In this document: piece by piece, positions 15,562 through 23,508 of the stretch
Layout of the letters: every line of letters starts with the position of its first letter
Position numbering within the stretch: the first letter of the stretch is position 1
From: CADEFF01 sp964569315
GTDB taxonomy: Bacteria; Pseudomonadota; Alphaproteobacteria; Dongiales; Dongiaceae
Reading direction: 5' to 3'
Length of the DNA stretch: 37,029 bases
Assembly (NCBI GenBank): GCA_964569315.1
Contig: CAZMUZ010000026.1
Span: forward strand, 1-37,029
Made by a program: the position numbers and the translations under genes
The notes under the pieces: model-generated
Seen by the model: only the letters and a program-made list of their open reading frames with translations
Told to the model about the DNA's origin: nothing
Databases searched by the model: none

Positions 15562-16149
15562 TCAACCGATCTGCGCGAAGCGGGGCGCGTCGTCCCCGGG
15601 GCCGCGGGCGGCGTGGACCCGCTGGATCCGTTCGGCGAGGTCGCTGAGCTCGAGAAAACGATCCGCCTGCCGCCGCAGTTCGTCGGCGATCATCGGCGGC
15701 TGGCTGCGGATCGTGCTCACCACGCTCGCGCGCAGGCCCTTGCGCTGCACCGCTTCCACCAGGCGGCGGAAATCGCCGTCGCCCGAGAACAGCACCACGT
15801 GGTCGATGTGGTCGGCGAGCTCCAGCATGTCGATGGCGAGCTCGATGTCCATGTTGCCCTTGATCTTGCGGCGGCCCATGGCGTCCACGAACTCCTTGGT
15901 CGGCTTGGTGACCATCGTGTAGCCGTTATAGTCCAGCCAATCGACCAGCGGCCGGATCGGCGAGTATTCCTCGTTCTCGATGAGGGCGGTGTAGTAGTAG
16001 GCGCGGATCAGCCGGCAATTGCCCTGAAAGAGCTCGAGCAGGCGCCGATAGTCGATGTCGAAGCCCAGGGTCTTGGCGGCTGCGTAAAGATTGGCGCCGT
16101 CGATGAAAAGAGCGACCCGCTCCTGCGGGTGGAATAGCTTGTCGATCAT
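15562..16149 (-). CDS. NYN domain (LabA/DUF88-type) PIN-like ribonuclease
   Basis: A 195-residue single-domain protein of the NYN/LabA family, a PIN-fold group with predicted metal-dependent RNase activity. The acidic residues expected in the active site are present: D17 in ALFIDGANLY, D101 in KGNMDIELAIDML, and D124 and D126 in FSGDGDFRRLV. The ATG at 16149 (MIDKLFHPQERV) is preferred for its AGGCGGAG upstream and family start; earlier ATGs at 16182 and 16206 are possible. It is divergent from folK within a block of RNA and translation genes and upstream of the UDG gene. The substrate is unknown. Confidence 0.88.
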   Translation of the reverse strand: MIDKLFHPQERVALFIDGANLYAAAKTLGFDIDYRRLLELFQGNCRLIRAYYYTALIENEEYSPIRPLVDWLDYNGYTMVTKPTKEFVDAMGRRKIKGNMDIELAIDMLELADHIDHVVLFSGDGDFRRLVEAVQRKGLRASVVSTIRSQPPMIADELRRQADRFLELSDLAERIQRVHAARGPGDDAPRFAQIG

Positions 16150-16232
16150 ATCTCCGCCTGTATGGTTCGTTGAAAATGGCATAGCCGAGCGGACGGATTT
16201 GAGCATCGCGCGCCCGGCGGCACCGAGCCAAG

Positions 16233-16259
16233 GGCATATTTAAGGCCGGTCGATGTCAA
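16233..16259 (-). promoter_or_regulatory. Candidate promoter of the NYN-UDG pair
   Basis: Minus strand: a consensus -35 TTGACA (16259-16254) followed by an AT-rich patch with TATGCC (16238-16233) at a short 15-bp spacing. Transcription would start near 16226, leaving a leader of about 75 bases before the NYN ATG. The -35 is perfect but the spacing is suboptimal, so the exact -10 is uncertain. folK starts 13 bp on the other side. Confidence 0.4.
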
Positions 16260-16272
16260 TACGAGGGGCGGG

Positions 16273-16791
16273 ATGACCGTTGCCGATCCCGATATTCTGA
16301 TCGCGCTCGGGGCCAATCTGCCGGGCGCGGCCGAGGCCGCGCCGGCGGCGACGCTGGATGCGGCGCTCGACGAGCTGGAGCGTCGCGATATCGACCTCCT
16401 CGCACGCTCCGCCTGGTGGGAGAGCGCGCCGGTGCCGGCGTCGGACCAGCCCTGGTATGTCAACGGCGTCGTGGCGGTCCGGACGGCCCTCGATCCGGTG
16501 ACCCTGCTCGCGCGGCTGCATGAGATCGAAGCCGCCTTCGGGCGCCGGCGAGGGGTGCGCAACGAAGCGCGCGTGCTCGATCTCGACCTCGTCGCCTATG
16601 GGGCGATCGTCCGGCGCGGACCCGAGCCGCCGATCCTGCCGCATCCTCGGATGGCGGAACGGGCCTTCGTGCTGTTGCCGCTCGCGGAAATTCGCCCGGA
16701 ATGGCGGCATCCCGTGACCGGGACCGGGCTGCGTCAATTGATCGCCCGGCTTCCGGCGGGGCAAATCTGCCGGCCGCTCGGCAAACCCTAG
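16273..16791 (+). CDS. folK: 2-amino-4-hydroxy-6-hydroxymethyldihydropteridine pyrophosphokinase (HPPK)
   Basis: Transfers pyrophosphate from ATP to 6-hydroxymethyl-7,8-dihydropterin in folate synthesis. In the 172 residues one sees the N-terminal ILIALGANLPG, WWESAPVPASDQPWYVNGV (pterin-binding aromatics and Asn), and the magnesium motif RVLDLDLVAYG with its DxD, followed by LPHPRMAERAFVLLPL. The ATG follows GAGGGGCGGG. It is divergent from the NYN gene and 111 bp upstream of rpoZ. Confidence 0.94.
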   Translation: MTVADPDILIALGANLPGAAEAAPAATLDAALDELERRDIDLLARSAWWESAPVPASDQPWYVNGVVAVRTALDPVTLLARLHEIEAAFGRRRGVRNEARVLDLDLVAYGAIVRRGPEPPILPHPRMAERAFVLLPLAEIRPEWRHPVTGTGLRQLIARLPAGQICRPLGKP

Positions 16792-16832
16792 CGAAATTCG
16801 CGTCCGATCGGGGCGAAACTGCCGGGGAATCC

Positions 16833-16861
16833 TTGATTCTCGGGGCTTTGGGCCATATATT
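16833..16861 (+). promoter_or_regulatory. Good sigma70-type promoter for rpoZ
   Basis: TTGATT (16833-16838), a 17-bp spacer and TATATT (16856-16861; 5 of 6 consensus). Transcription would start about 7 bases later, giving a leader of about 35 bases with a strong GGAGGG before the rpoZ ATG. This is the best promoter-like sequence I found in the window. It would drive rpoZ and perhaps rsh. Confidence 0.6.
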
Positions 16862-16902
16862 GAAACCAATCAATCCATTGTCTTTGCCTTGGAGGGCGAC
16901 GC

Positions 16903-17364
16903 ATGGCTCGCGTTACCGTAGAAGATTGCGTCCTGAGAGTGCCGAACCGCTTCGATCTCGTGATGGTCGCCGCGCAGCGGGCGCGCGACGTCTCGGCGGG
17001 CGCACAGCTCACGCTCGAGCGCGACAACGACAAGAACCCGGTCGTGGCGCTGCGCGAGATCGCCGACGGCACGGTCGATACCGATGCGCTCGGCCAGGCC
17101 GTGATCAAGGGTCTCCAGAAAGTCGTCGAGATGGACGAGCCGGAAGAGGATGACGGCGGCTTCGGCGCCGGCAAGACGGAACTGTTGAGCGACCTCATGC
17201 CGAGCGAGGCGGCCGGCGTCACCGATCGCGAGGGCGACGAGGATATCGACATCGAGGTCGAGGGCGATGCCGAGGGCGAGGAGCCCGAAGGCGAGGGGCC
17301 CGGCGCCGATGGCGGCGCAGGGAACGAAGGCGATGATCAAACGGAGAGCGAGAACGAGGCGTAG
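16903..17364 (+). CDS. rpoZ: RNA polymerase omega subunit with long acidic C-terminal tail
   Basis: The small polymerase subunit that chaperones beta-prime and forms one ppGpp site in Proteobacteria. The conserved N-terminal half is clear: MARVTVEDCVLRVPNRFDLV, AAQRARDVSAGAQ, KNPVVALREIADGTV. The protein has 153 residues, compared with 91 in E. coli. The extra length is a Glu/Asp/Gly-rich tail from about residue 78, especially 105-153, and is likely disordered. The gene lies just upstream of rsh, the ppGpp synthetase/hydrolase gene, as in many Proteobacteria. Confidence 0.93.
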   Translation: MARVTVEDCVLRVPNRFDLVMVAAQRARDVSAGAQLTLERDNDKNPVVALREIADGTVDTDALGQAVIKGLQKVVEMDEPEEDDGGFGAGKTELLSDLMPSEAAGVTDREGDEDIDIEVEGDAEGEEPEGEGPGADGGAGNEGDDQTESENEA

Positions 17365-17469
17365 GCGACGTCGATGCAATAGCTTCGCGCTGCCCTCGGG
17401 CGTTCCGACCCGAGGCGCCGGCGGGACGGCGTTCATCCGCGATCGGCATCTGGCGATCGGCAGGCAGCC

Positions 17470-19620
17470 ATGATCCGCCAGTATCAACTCGTCGAACTCG
17501 TCAAGAGCTACGATCCGGGCGCGGATGAGGACATGCTCAACCGCGCCTATGTTTTCTCCATGAAGGCCCATGGCTCGCAGTCGCGCGCCTCGGGCGATCC
17601 CTACTTTTCCCATCCGCTCGGCGTCGCCGAGATTCTCACGCGCATGAAGCTCGACAGCGCCTCGATCGTCACGGGGCTGCTGCACGATACCGTCGAGGAC
17701 ACCGACGCGACGCTGGACCAGATCGAGCAGCTGTTCGGCAAGGAGGTCGGGCGGCTGGTGGACGGCGTCACCAAGCTCTCGCGCATCGAGCTGCAGTCCG
17801 ACAACTCCAAGCATGCGGAGAACTTCCGCAAGCTGGTGCTCGCCATGTCGGACGACATCCGCGTGCTGCTGGTCAAGCTCGCGGACCGGCTGCACAACAT
17901 GCAGACGCTGCATTTCATCGCCGATCCGGAGAAGCGCAAGCGCATCGCGCTCGAGACACTGGAGATCTACGCCCCGCTTGCCGAGCGCATCGGCATGCAG
18001 GACATGAAGGACGAACTCGAGAACGTCGCCTTCCGCGAGATCAATTCGGAAGCCTATCACTCGCTGAAGCAGCGCCTCGCCTACTTGCGCGAGCAGGGCA
18101 GCGATATGGTCCGGCGCGTCATGGACCAGCTCAAGGCCGACCTCGCCGACGAGGGCATCGCGGCGCAGATTTCCGGCCGCGAGAAGACGCCCTATTCGAT
18201 CTGGCGCAAGATGCAGCGCAAGAACATCGGCTTCGAGCAGCTCTCGGACATCATCGCCTTCCGCGTCGTGGTCGACGATATCGGCCAGTGCTACCAGGCG
18301 CTCGGCGTGCTGCACAGCCGCTATGCGGTTGTGCCCGGCCGGTTCAAGGACTACATCTCGACGCCGAAGCCGAACAACTACCGCTCGCTCCATACCGGGA
18401 TCATCGGGCCGGAGCGCCAGCGCATCGAGGTGCAGATCCGCACCCGCGAGATGCATGAGGTCTCCGAGCTCGGCGTCGCCGCCCACTGGAGCTACAAGCA
18501 GGGCGGCGAGCGGGTGGAGGGCAAGCAGTATCGCTGGCTTCGCGAGCTGCTGGACATTCTCGACCACGCGGCCGGCCCCGAGGAGTTCCTCGAGCACACC
18601 AAGCTCGAGATGTTCCAGGACCAGGTCTTCTGCTTCACGCCGAAGGGCGACCTGATCGCCCTCCCGCGCGGCGCAACGCCGGTCGATTTCGCCTACGCGG
18701 TCCATTCGCAGATCGGCGACACCTGCGTCGGCGCCAAGGTCAACGGCCGGATCATGCCGCTCTCGAGCGAGCTGCATAACGGTGACCAGGTCGAGATCGT
18801 CACCTCGCGCGCCCAGACGCCGTCGCCGACCTGGGAGCGCTTCGTGGTCACCGGCCGTGCGCGGGCCCGCATCCGCAGGTTCATCCGCACCCAGCAGCGC
18901 GAGCAGTATATCGAGCTCGGCAAGGCGATCCTCGACAAGGAGTTCCGTCAGGAGGGCTTCGAGTTCGCGCCGAAGTCGCTCGACGCGGTGCTGAAGAAGT
19001 TCAAGTGCGACGACGCGGGCGATCTCATGGCCCAGGTCGGCGCCGGGCTGCAAAGCGGTCGCGAGGTGTTGCATGCCGTCATGCCCGGCACCAAGGCGGC
19101 GCCGCGCGCCGCCAATATCGTGCCGATCGCGACGCAGCGCGCGAAGAAGAAGGGCAAAGGCACGAGCAACGCCATCCCGATCGTCGGCCTCATTCCGGGC
19201 ATGGCGGTGCATTTCGCCGGCTGCTGCCACCCGCTGCCGGGCGACCGCATCGTCGGCATCGTGATGACCGGCAAGGGCGTCACGATTCACACGATCGATT
19301 GCGAGAGCCTCGAATCCTATGCCGATGCGCCGGAGCGATGGCTCGACGTGGCCTGGGACTCGGGCGGCGAGGACCGCGAAGGCCATGTCGGGCGCCTGCA
19401 TGTGGTGCTGACCAACTCGCCCGGCAGCCTCGGCAGCCTTTCCTCGGTGATCGGCAAGACCGAGGGCAACATCTCGAACCTCAAGATCACCCGCCGCTCG
19501 CTCGACTTCTTCGAGATGACGATCGATGTCGAGGTCAAGGACGTTCGTCACCTTACCAACATCATCGCCGCCCTGCGCGCGACGCCCTCGGTCAACTCCG
19601 TCGAGCGGGCGAGGGGCTAG
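17470..19620 (+). CDS. rsh: Bifunctional (p)ppGpp synthetase/hydrolase (RelA/SpoT homologue)
   Basis: A 716-residue long RSH that makes and degrades the alarmone (p)ppGpp. Domain order: HD hydrolase (about 25-190; metal-binding H72-D73 in HDTVED, conserved), synthetase (about 230-350, with GREKTPYSIWRKM and PKPNNYRSLHT), TGS (about 387-450, starting QVFCFTPKGD), a zinc-finger/helical region containing FAGCCHPLPGDRIVG, and a C-terminal ACT domain (about 640-715). The motif RFKD at 291-294 is the RxKD form of bifunctional enzymes, not the ExDD form of synthetase-only RelA. With intact HD residues, both activities are expected. It is probably the main RSH of this organism and sits right after rpoZ. 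Confidence 0.95.
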   Translation: MIRQYQLVELVKSYDPGADEDMLNRAYVFSMKAHGSQSRASGDPYFSHPLGVAEILTRMKLDSASIVTGLLHDTVEDTDATLDQIEQLFGKEVGRLVDGVTKLSRIELQSDNSKHAENFRKLVLAMSDDIRVLLVKLADRLHNMQTLHFIADPEKRKRIALETLEIYAPLAERIGMQDMKDELENVAFREINSEAYHSLKQRLAYLREQGSDMVRRVMDQLKADLADEGIAAQISGREKTPYSIWRKMQRKNIGFEQLSDIIAFRVVVDDIGQCYQALGVLHSRYAVVPGRFKDYISTPKPNNYRSLHTGIIGPERQRIEVQIRTREMHEVSELGVAAHWSYKQGGERVEGKQYRWLRELLDILDHAAGPEEFLEHTKLEMFQDQVFCFTPKGDLIALPRGATPVDFAYAVHSQIGDTCVGAKVNGRIMPLSSELHNGDQVEIVTSRAQTPSPTWERFVVTGRARARIRRFIRTQQREQYIELGKAILDKEFRQEGFEFAPKSLDAVLKKFKCDDAGDLMAQVGAGLQSGREVLHAVMPGTKAAPRAANIVPIATQRAKKKGKGTSNAIPIVGLIPGMAVHFAGCCHPLPGDRIVGIVMTGKGVTIHTIDCESLESYADAPERWLDVAWDSGGEDREGHVGRLHVVLTNSPGSLGSLSSVIGKTEGNISNLKITRRSLDFFEMTIDVEVKDVRHLTNIIAALRATPSVNSVERARG

Positions 19621-19777
19621 GCAAGCGTGGCCGGGGTGATGCGCGCAGTAGCCGACGCTTCACCTTGTCTCCCTACAATTCATCGCCGGGCTCGCGGGCC
19701 TGCCTTGCATCGGCAAGGATTCTCGGGCGTCGGGGAAACCGCTATGATGACGGCCTCGCGATAGAGGAATTGCGATC

Positions 19778-20533
19778 ATGCGGAACCATCTGCGTCTCGG
19801 CGTGAACATCGACCATGTGGCGACGATCCGGAACGCCCGTGGCGGGCGTCACCCAGACCCCGTGCGCGCCGCGCGCCTCGCCGTGCAGGCCGGCGCTGAC
19901 GGCATCACCGCCCATCTCCGCGAGGATCGTCGCCATATCTCCGACGGCGATATCGAACGGCTGATCCGCGAGATCGATCGGCCGCTCAATTTCGAGATGG
20001 CGGCGACCGACGAGATGCTGGCGATCGCGCTCCGCCACAGGCCGCACGCCGCCTGCGTCGTGCCGGAGCGACGCGAGGAGCGCACCACCGAAGGTGGGCT
20101 CGACGTGGCGAGGGGGCGCGATCATCTCGCGCGGTTCGCACGCGAGTTGAAGGCGGCCGGCATCCGCGTCTCGATGTTCATCGAGGCGACCGCGGCGCAG
20201 CTCGATGCCTCGAAGGCGATCGGCGCCGATATCGTGGAGCTCCATACCGGCGCCTATTGCCATGCCGAAGGCGCCGATCGGCAGCGCGAGCTCGACCGCA
20301 TCGTCGTCGCCGCGGCCCATGCCGAGCGGATCGGGCTCGAATGCCATGCCGGACACGGGCTTACCTTCGACACCGTCGCGCCGGTCGCCGCGATCCCGAC
20401 CCTGATGGAGCTCAATATCGGCCATTTCCTGGTCGGCGAGGCGATCTTCGGCGGGCTCGAGAGCGCGATCCGTCGCATGCGGGCGCTGATGGACAATGCG
20501 CGCGCGGAAGCGGGCGGCGAGCGCAGCGCTTGA
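19778..20533 (+). CDS. pdxJ: Pyridoxine 5'-phosphate synthase
   Basis: Last step of DXP-dependent vitamin B6 synthesis: joins deoxyxylulose phosphate and 3-amino-1-hydroxyacetone phosphate into pyridoxine 5'-phosphate. In this 251-residue TIM barrel, LGVNIDHVATIRNARG, ITAHLREDRRHI, MAATDEM, VPERREERTTEGGLD and ECHAGHGLTF are conserved family segments. GAGGAA lies a few bases before the ATG. A 157-bp gap follows rsh. TATGAT at 19743-19748 is -10-like but lacks a good -35. acpS follows after 19 bp. Many PLP enzymes lie in this window, but no link beyond general supply is implied. Confidence 0.96.
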   Translation: MRNHLRLGVNIDHVATIRNARGGRHPDPVRAARLAVQAGADGITAHLREDRRHISDGDIERLIREIDRPLNFEMAATDEMLAIALRHRPHAACVVPERREERTTEGGLDVARGRDHLARFARELKAAGIRVSMFIEATAAQLDASKAIGADIVELHTGAYCHAEGADRQRELDRIVVAAAHAERIGLECHAGHGLTFDTVAPVAAIPTLMELNIGHFLVGEAIFGGLESAIRRMRALMDNARAEAGGERSA

Positions 20534-20552
20534 GGACGCTCGGCCCCCGGCG

Positions 20553-20963
20553 ATGATCCTCGGCATCGGCAGCGACATCATCGACATCCGCCGGATCGAG
20601 CGAACGCTCGATCGCTATGGCGAGCGCTTCGTCGAGCGATGCTTCACCGAGGTGGAGCGGAAGAAGTCGGATCGCCGCGCCAACCGGGCGGCGAGCTACG
20701 CCAAGCGCTTCGCCGCCAAGGAGGCCTGCGCGAAGGCGCTCGGCACCGGCTTCAGCCGCGGCGTGTTCTGGCGCGACCTCGGCGTGGTCAACCTGCCGTC
20801 GGGCAAGCCGACCATGCGGCTCACCGGCGGCGCCGCGGCGCGACTGGCGCAGATCGTGCCGGCCGGCATGGTGGCGCAGATCGACCTCACCCTTACCGAC
20901 GACCACCCGCAGGCCCAGGCGCTGGTCATCATCTCGGCGCTGCCGACAACCGCCGGGGCGTGA
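20553..20963 (+). CDS. acpS: Holo-[acyl-carrier-protein] synthase
   Basis: Transfers 4'-phosphopantetheine from CoA to acyl carrier protein. The 136-residue protein is the small homotrimeric type. Metal-binding D8 is in ILGIGSDIIDIRRIE and E57 is in KRFAAKEACAKALGTG. The ATG at 20553 gives the family N-terminus; an upstream in-frame start at 20496 would overlap pdxJ. It is 19 bp after pdxJ, the usual proteobacterial order. Confidence 0.95.
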   Translation: MILGIGSDIIDIRRIERTLDRYGERFVERCFTEVERKKSDRRANRAASYAKRFAAKEACAKALGTGFSRGVFWRDLGVVNLPSGKPTMRLTGGAAARLAQIVPAGMVAQIDLTLTDDHPQAQALVIISALPTTAGA

Positions 20964-21014
20964 GACAAAGCCCGGGCTCGCCTCGTTTTTCCCTCGCCTG
21001 CGACGGCCAAGTGC

Positions 21015-21043
21015 TTGACAGGCCAAGCTTATGCTGGCTTCAT
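21015..21043 (+). promoter_or_regulatory. Candidate promoter upstream of lepB
   Basis: A perfect -35 TTGACA at 21015-21020 in the 131-bp acpS-lepB gap. At 17 bp spacing the -10 would be CTTCAT (21038-21043), a poor match. A better TATGCT lies too close. It could give lepB-rnc-era-recO their own transcript. Confidence 0.35.
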
Positions 21044-21094
21044 CCGGCGCGGCGTTGCTGGCCGTGTGATTCCCTTTCCCAGATCCGGCGATTC

Positions 21095-21826
21095 ATGGCG
21101 CGAAAGACCTCGGGCGGTGTCGGCGAGACGATCAGGACCGTCGTCTATGCGGTGCTCATCGCGGTGGTCATCCGCACCTTCGCCTACGAGCCCTTCAACA
21201 TCCCCTCCGGCTCGATGATCCCGACCCTGCTCGTCGGCGACTATCTGTTCGTTTCGAAATTCTCCTACGGCTATAGCCGATACTCGCTTCCCTTCAGCCC
21301 GCCGCTTTTCACCGGGCGGGTGCTCGAAGGCGTGCCTGAGCGGGGCGACGTGGCGGTGTTCAAGCTGCCGGCCGACAACTCGACCGACTACATCAAGCGC
21401 ATCATCGGGCTCCCCGGAGACCGCATCCAGGTCGTCGGCGGCGTCCTCCACATCAACGGCGAGCCGGTGCAGCGCCGCCGGATCGAGGACTATGTCGGCA
21501 GCTCCGGCTTCCCGATCCCGCAATATGTCGAGACCCTGCCGAACGGCGTGGAGCATCGCATCCTCGAGCAGCAGGGCGATCAGGGCGGGCTCGACGACAC
21601 CGAGGTCTATGTCGTCCCCGCAGGCCATTACTTCGCGATGGGCGACAATCGGGACAATTCGAAAGACAGCCGCGTGCTCGGGGATGTCGGCTATATCCCG
21701 GCCGAGAATCTGGTCGGGCGCGCGGAATTCCTGTTCTTCTCCACCGACGGCACGGCCGGCTGGCTCCAGCCCTGGAAGTGGTTCGGCGCCATCCGCTACG
21801 ACCGTCTCTTCAACGCGGTCAATTGA
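21095..21826 (+). CDS. lepB: Signal peptidase I
   Basis: Inner-membrane serine protease removing signal peptides on the periplasmic side. It has 243 residues with one N-terminal membrane segment (about 12-30). The catalytic Ser-Lys pair is S40 in PSGSMIPTL and K101 in DYIKRIIGLPGD, and the late box GDNRDNSKDSR is present. The ATG at 21095 gives the family start; the frame is open far upstream through acpS but that stretch is a shadow. The stop overlaps the rnc start (TTGA). Confidence 0.95.
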   Translation: MARKTSGGVGETIRTVVYAVLIAVVIRTFAYEPFNIPSGSMIPTLLVGDYLFVSKFSYGYSRYSLPFSPPLFTGRVLEGVPERGDVAVFKLPADNSTDYIKRIIGLPGDRIQVVGGVLHINGEPVQRRRIEDYVGSSGFPIPQYVETLPNGVEHRILEQQGDQGGLDDTEVYVVPAGHYFAMGDNRDNSKDSRVLGDVGYIPAENLVGRAEFLFFSTDGTAGWLQPWKWFGAIRYDRLFNAVN

Positions 21827-22542
21827 CCGGCGCCGCCAGCCATCGCGCCGCCCTCGATCTTCCCGCCCTCGAGCGGCTGCTCGGCCATCGCTTCCGCGAC
21901 GAGGAGTTGCTGCAGCAGGCGCTCACCCATGCGAGCCTGCTGCAACGCCGGAGCGAGCGCGGTACCGTCGGCTACGAACGGCTTGAGTTCCTCGGCGACC
22001 GCGTGCTGGGACTGATCGTGGCCGAGATGCTGTACAAGTCGTTTCCGAAGGAGGACGAGGGGGCGCTCGCGCGCCGCTTCGCGGCCGTGGTGAGCCGCGA
22101 CGGGCTCGCACGGGTGGCGACGGCGATCGATCTCGGGCGCCATATCCGCGTCTCGCAGGGCGAGCGCGACAGCGGCGGCCGCGGCCAGGCGGCGCTGCTG
22201 GCGGACGCCTGCGAGGCGGTCATCGGCGCGATCTATCTCGACGGCGGGCTGGAAGCGGCGCGCGGCTTCATCGAGCCGCACTGGCAGCGGCTCATCGCCG
22301 AGGACCTCCGACCGCCGCAGGATCCGAAGACCGCGCTCCAGGAATGGGCGCAGGGGCGGGGCCTGCCGCTGCCGGCCTACAAGCTGATCGCGCTGGAAGG
22401 CCGGCCGCACGAGCCGCTCTTCACCGTCGAGGTCCAGGTGCAGGACAAGGGATCGGCCTCCGGCACCGGCCGCTCCAAGCGCGCTGCCGAGCAGGCCGCC
22501 GCGCTCGAGCTGCTGCGACGACTCCAGGCCGGACATGGCTGA
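21823..22542 (+). CDS. rnc: Ribonuclease III
   Basis: Double-strand-specific endoribonuclease acting on rRNA precursors and structured mRNAs. In the 239 residues, the RNase III signature ERLEFLGDRVL lies at 52-62, the second acidic motif at ADACEAVIGAIYLDGG, and a dsRNA-binding domain at about 160-232 ending in GTGRSKRAAEQAAALELL. The start is taken as the TTG at 21823, overlapping the lepB stop as TTGA. No ATG exists before the conserved N-terminal helix, and a GTG at 21778 is the only other choice. It overlaps era by 8 bases. Confidence 0.93.
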   Translation: MTGAASHRAALDLPALERLLGHRFRDEELLQQALTHASLLQRRSERGTVGYERLEFLGDRVLGLIVAEMLYKSFPKEDEGALARRFAAVVSRDGLARVATAIDLGRHIRVSQGERDSGGRGQAALLADACEAVIGAIYLDGGLEAARGFIEPHWQRLIAEDLRPPQDPKTALQEWAQGRGLPLPAYKLIALEGRPHEPLFTVEVQVQDKGSASGTGRSKRAAEQAAALELLRRLQAGHG

Positions 22543-23452
22543 GGCCGCCGCGGAACCGACGCGCTGCGGCTATGTGGCGATCCTGGGCGCGCCCAATGTC
22601 GGGAAATCGACGCTGCTGAACCGGCTGGTCGGCAGCAAGGTTTCGATCGTCTCGCCGAAGGTGCAGACGACGCGAACGCGCATCCTCGGGATCGCGATCG
22701 AGGGCGCGGCGCAGATCGTCTATCTCGATACGCCCGGCATCTTCTTCACGCCGCGCCGGCGCTTCGAGCGCGCCATGGTGGCGGCCGCCTGGCAGGGTGC
22801 GGCCGATGCCGATCTCGTGCTGCTGCTGGTCGATGCGAGCCGCCGCAAGCTCGACGAGGACACCGAGCGCATTCTCGCAGGCATGGAGAAGTCCGGCCGC
22901 AAGGCGATTCTCGTGCTCAACAAGATCGACCTGGTGAAGCGCGAAGCGCTGCTGGCGCTGAGCCAGACGCTGCATGGCACCGGCCTCTTCACCGACGTGT
23001 TCATGGTTTCGGCCGAGACCGGCGACGGCGTCGCCGACCTGCCGAAGGCTCTGGTGCCGAAGCTCCCGACGGGGCCCTGGCTCTTCCCCGAGGACCAGCT
23101 CACCGACATGCCGCAGCGGCTGCTTGCGGCCGAGGTCACGCGCGAGCAGCTTTTCCGGCAGCTTCATCAGGAGCTGCCCTATTCGCTCACCGTGGAGAGC
23201 GAGGCCTGGGAGGAGTTCAAGGACGGCAGCGCCAAGATCGACCAGACCATCTTCGTCGAGCGGGAGAGCCAGAAGGCGATCGTGGTCGGCAAGGCCGGCG
23301 CCCGCATCAAGGCCGTGCGGGAAGCGGCCCAGCGCGAGCTCGAAGCGATGCTCGAGCGGCGCGTGCATCTCTTTCTCCAGGTCAAGGTGCGGGAGAACTG
23401 GGCCGAGGACCGCGGCCGGTTCCGGGATATGGGTCTCGATTACGACGTGTGA
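22535..23452 (+). CDS. era: GTPase Era
   Basis: Essential GTPase that binds the 3' end of 16S rRNA during 30S maturation. In the 305 residues: G1 GAPNVGKST at 18-26, G2 region with KVQTTRTRI, G3 DTPGIF, G4 NKID, and a C-terminal KH domain with VVGKAGARIKAVREAA. The ATG lies inside the end of rnc, so the two genes overlap by 8 bases. Confidence 0.96.
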   Translation: MAEAAAEPTRCGYVAILGAPNVGKSTLLNRLVGSKVSIVSPKVQTTRTRILGIAIEGAAQIVYLDTPGIFFTPRRRFERAMVAAAWQGAADADLVLLLVDASRRKLDEDTERILAGMEKSGRKAILVLNKIDLVKREALLALSQTLHGTGLFTDVFMVSAETGDGVADLPKALVPKLPTGPWLFPEDQLTDMPQRLLAAEVTREQLFRQLHQELPYSLTVESEAWEEFKDGSAKIDQTIFVERESQKAIVVGKAGARIKAVREAAQRELEAMLERRVHLFLQVKVRENWAEDRGRFRDMGLDYDV

Positions 23453-23508
23453 GGCGGCGCGTCATTGGCTGCGACGAGGGCGGCCGAGGCGCTCTATAAT
23501 CCGCGCCG

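Noticed and set aside
15562..15564. TGA read as selenocysteine joining the NYN and UDG genes into one protein
   Set aside because: The NYN domain ends normally, both families are normally separate proteins and no SECIS-like hairpin was evident after the TGA.
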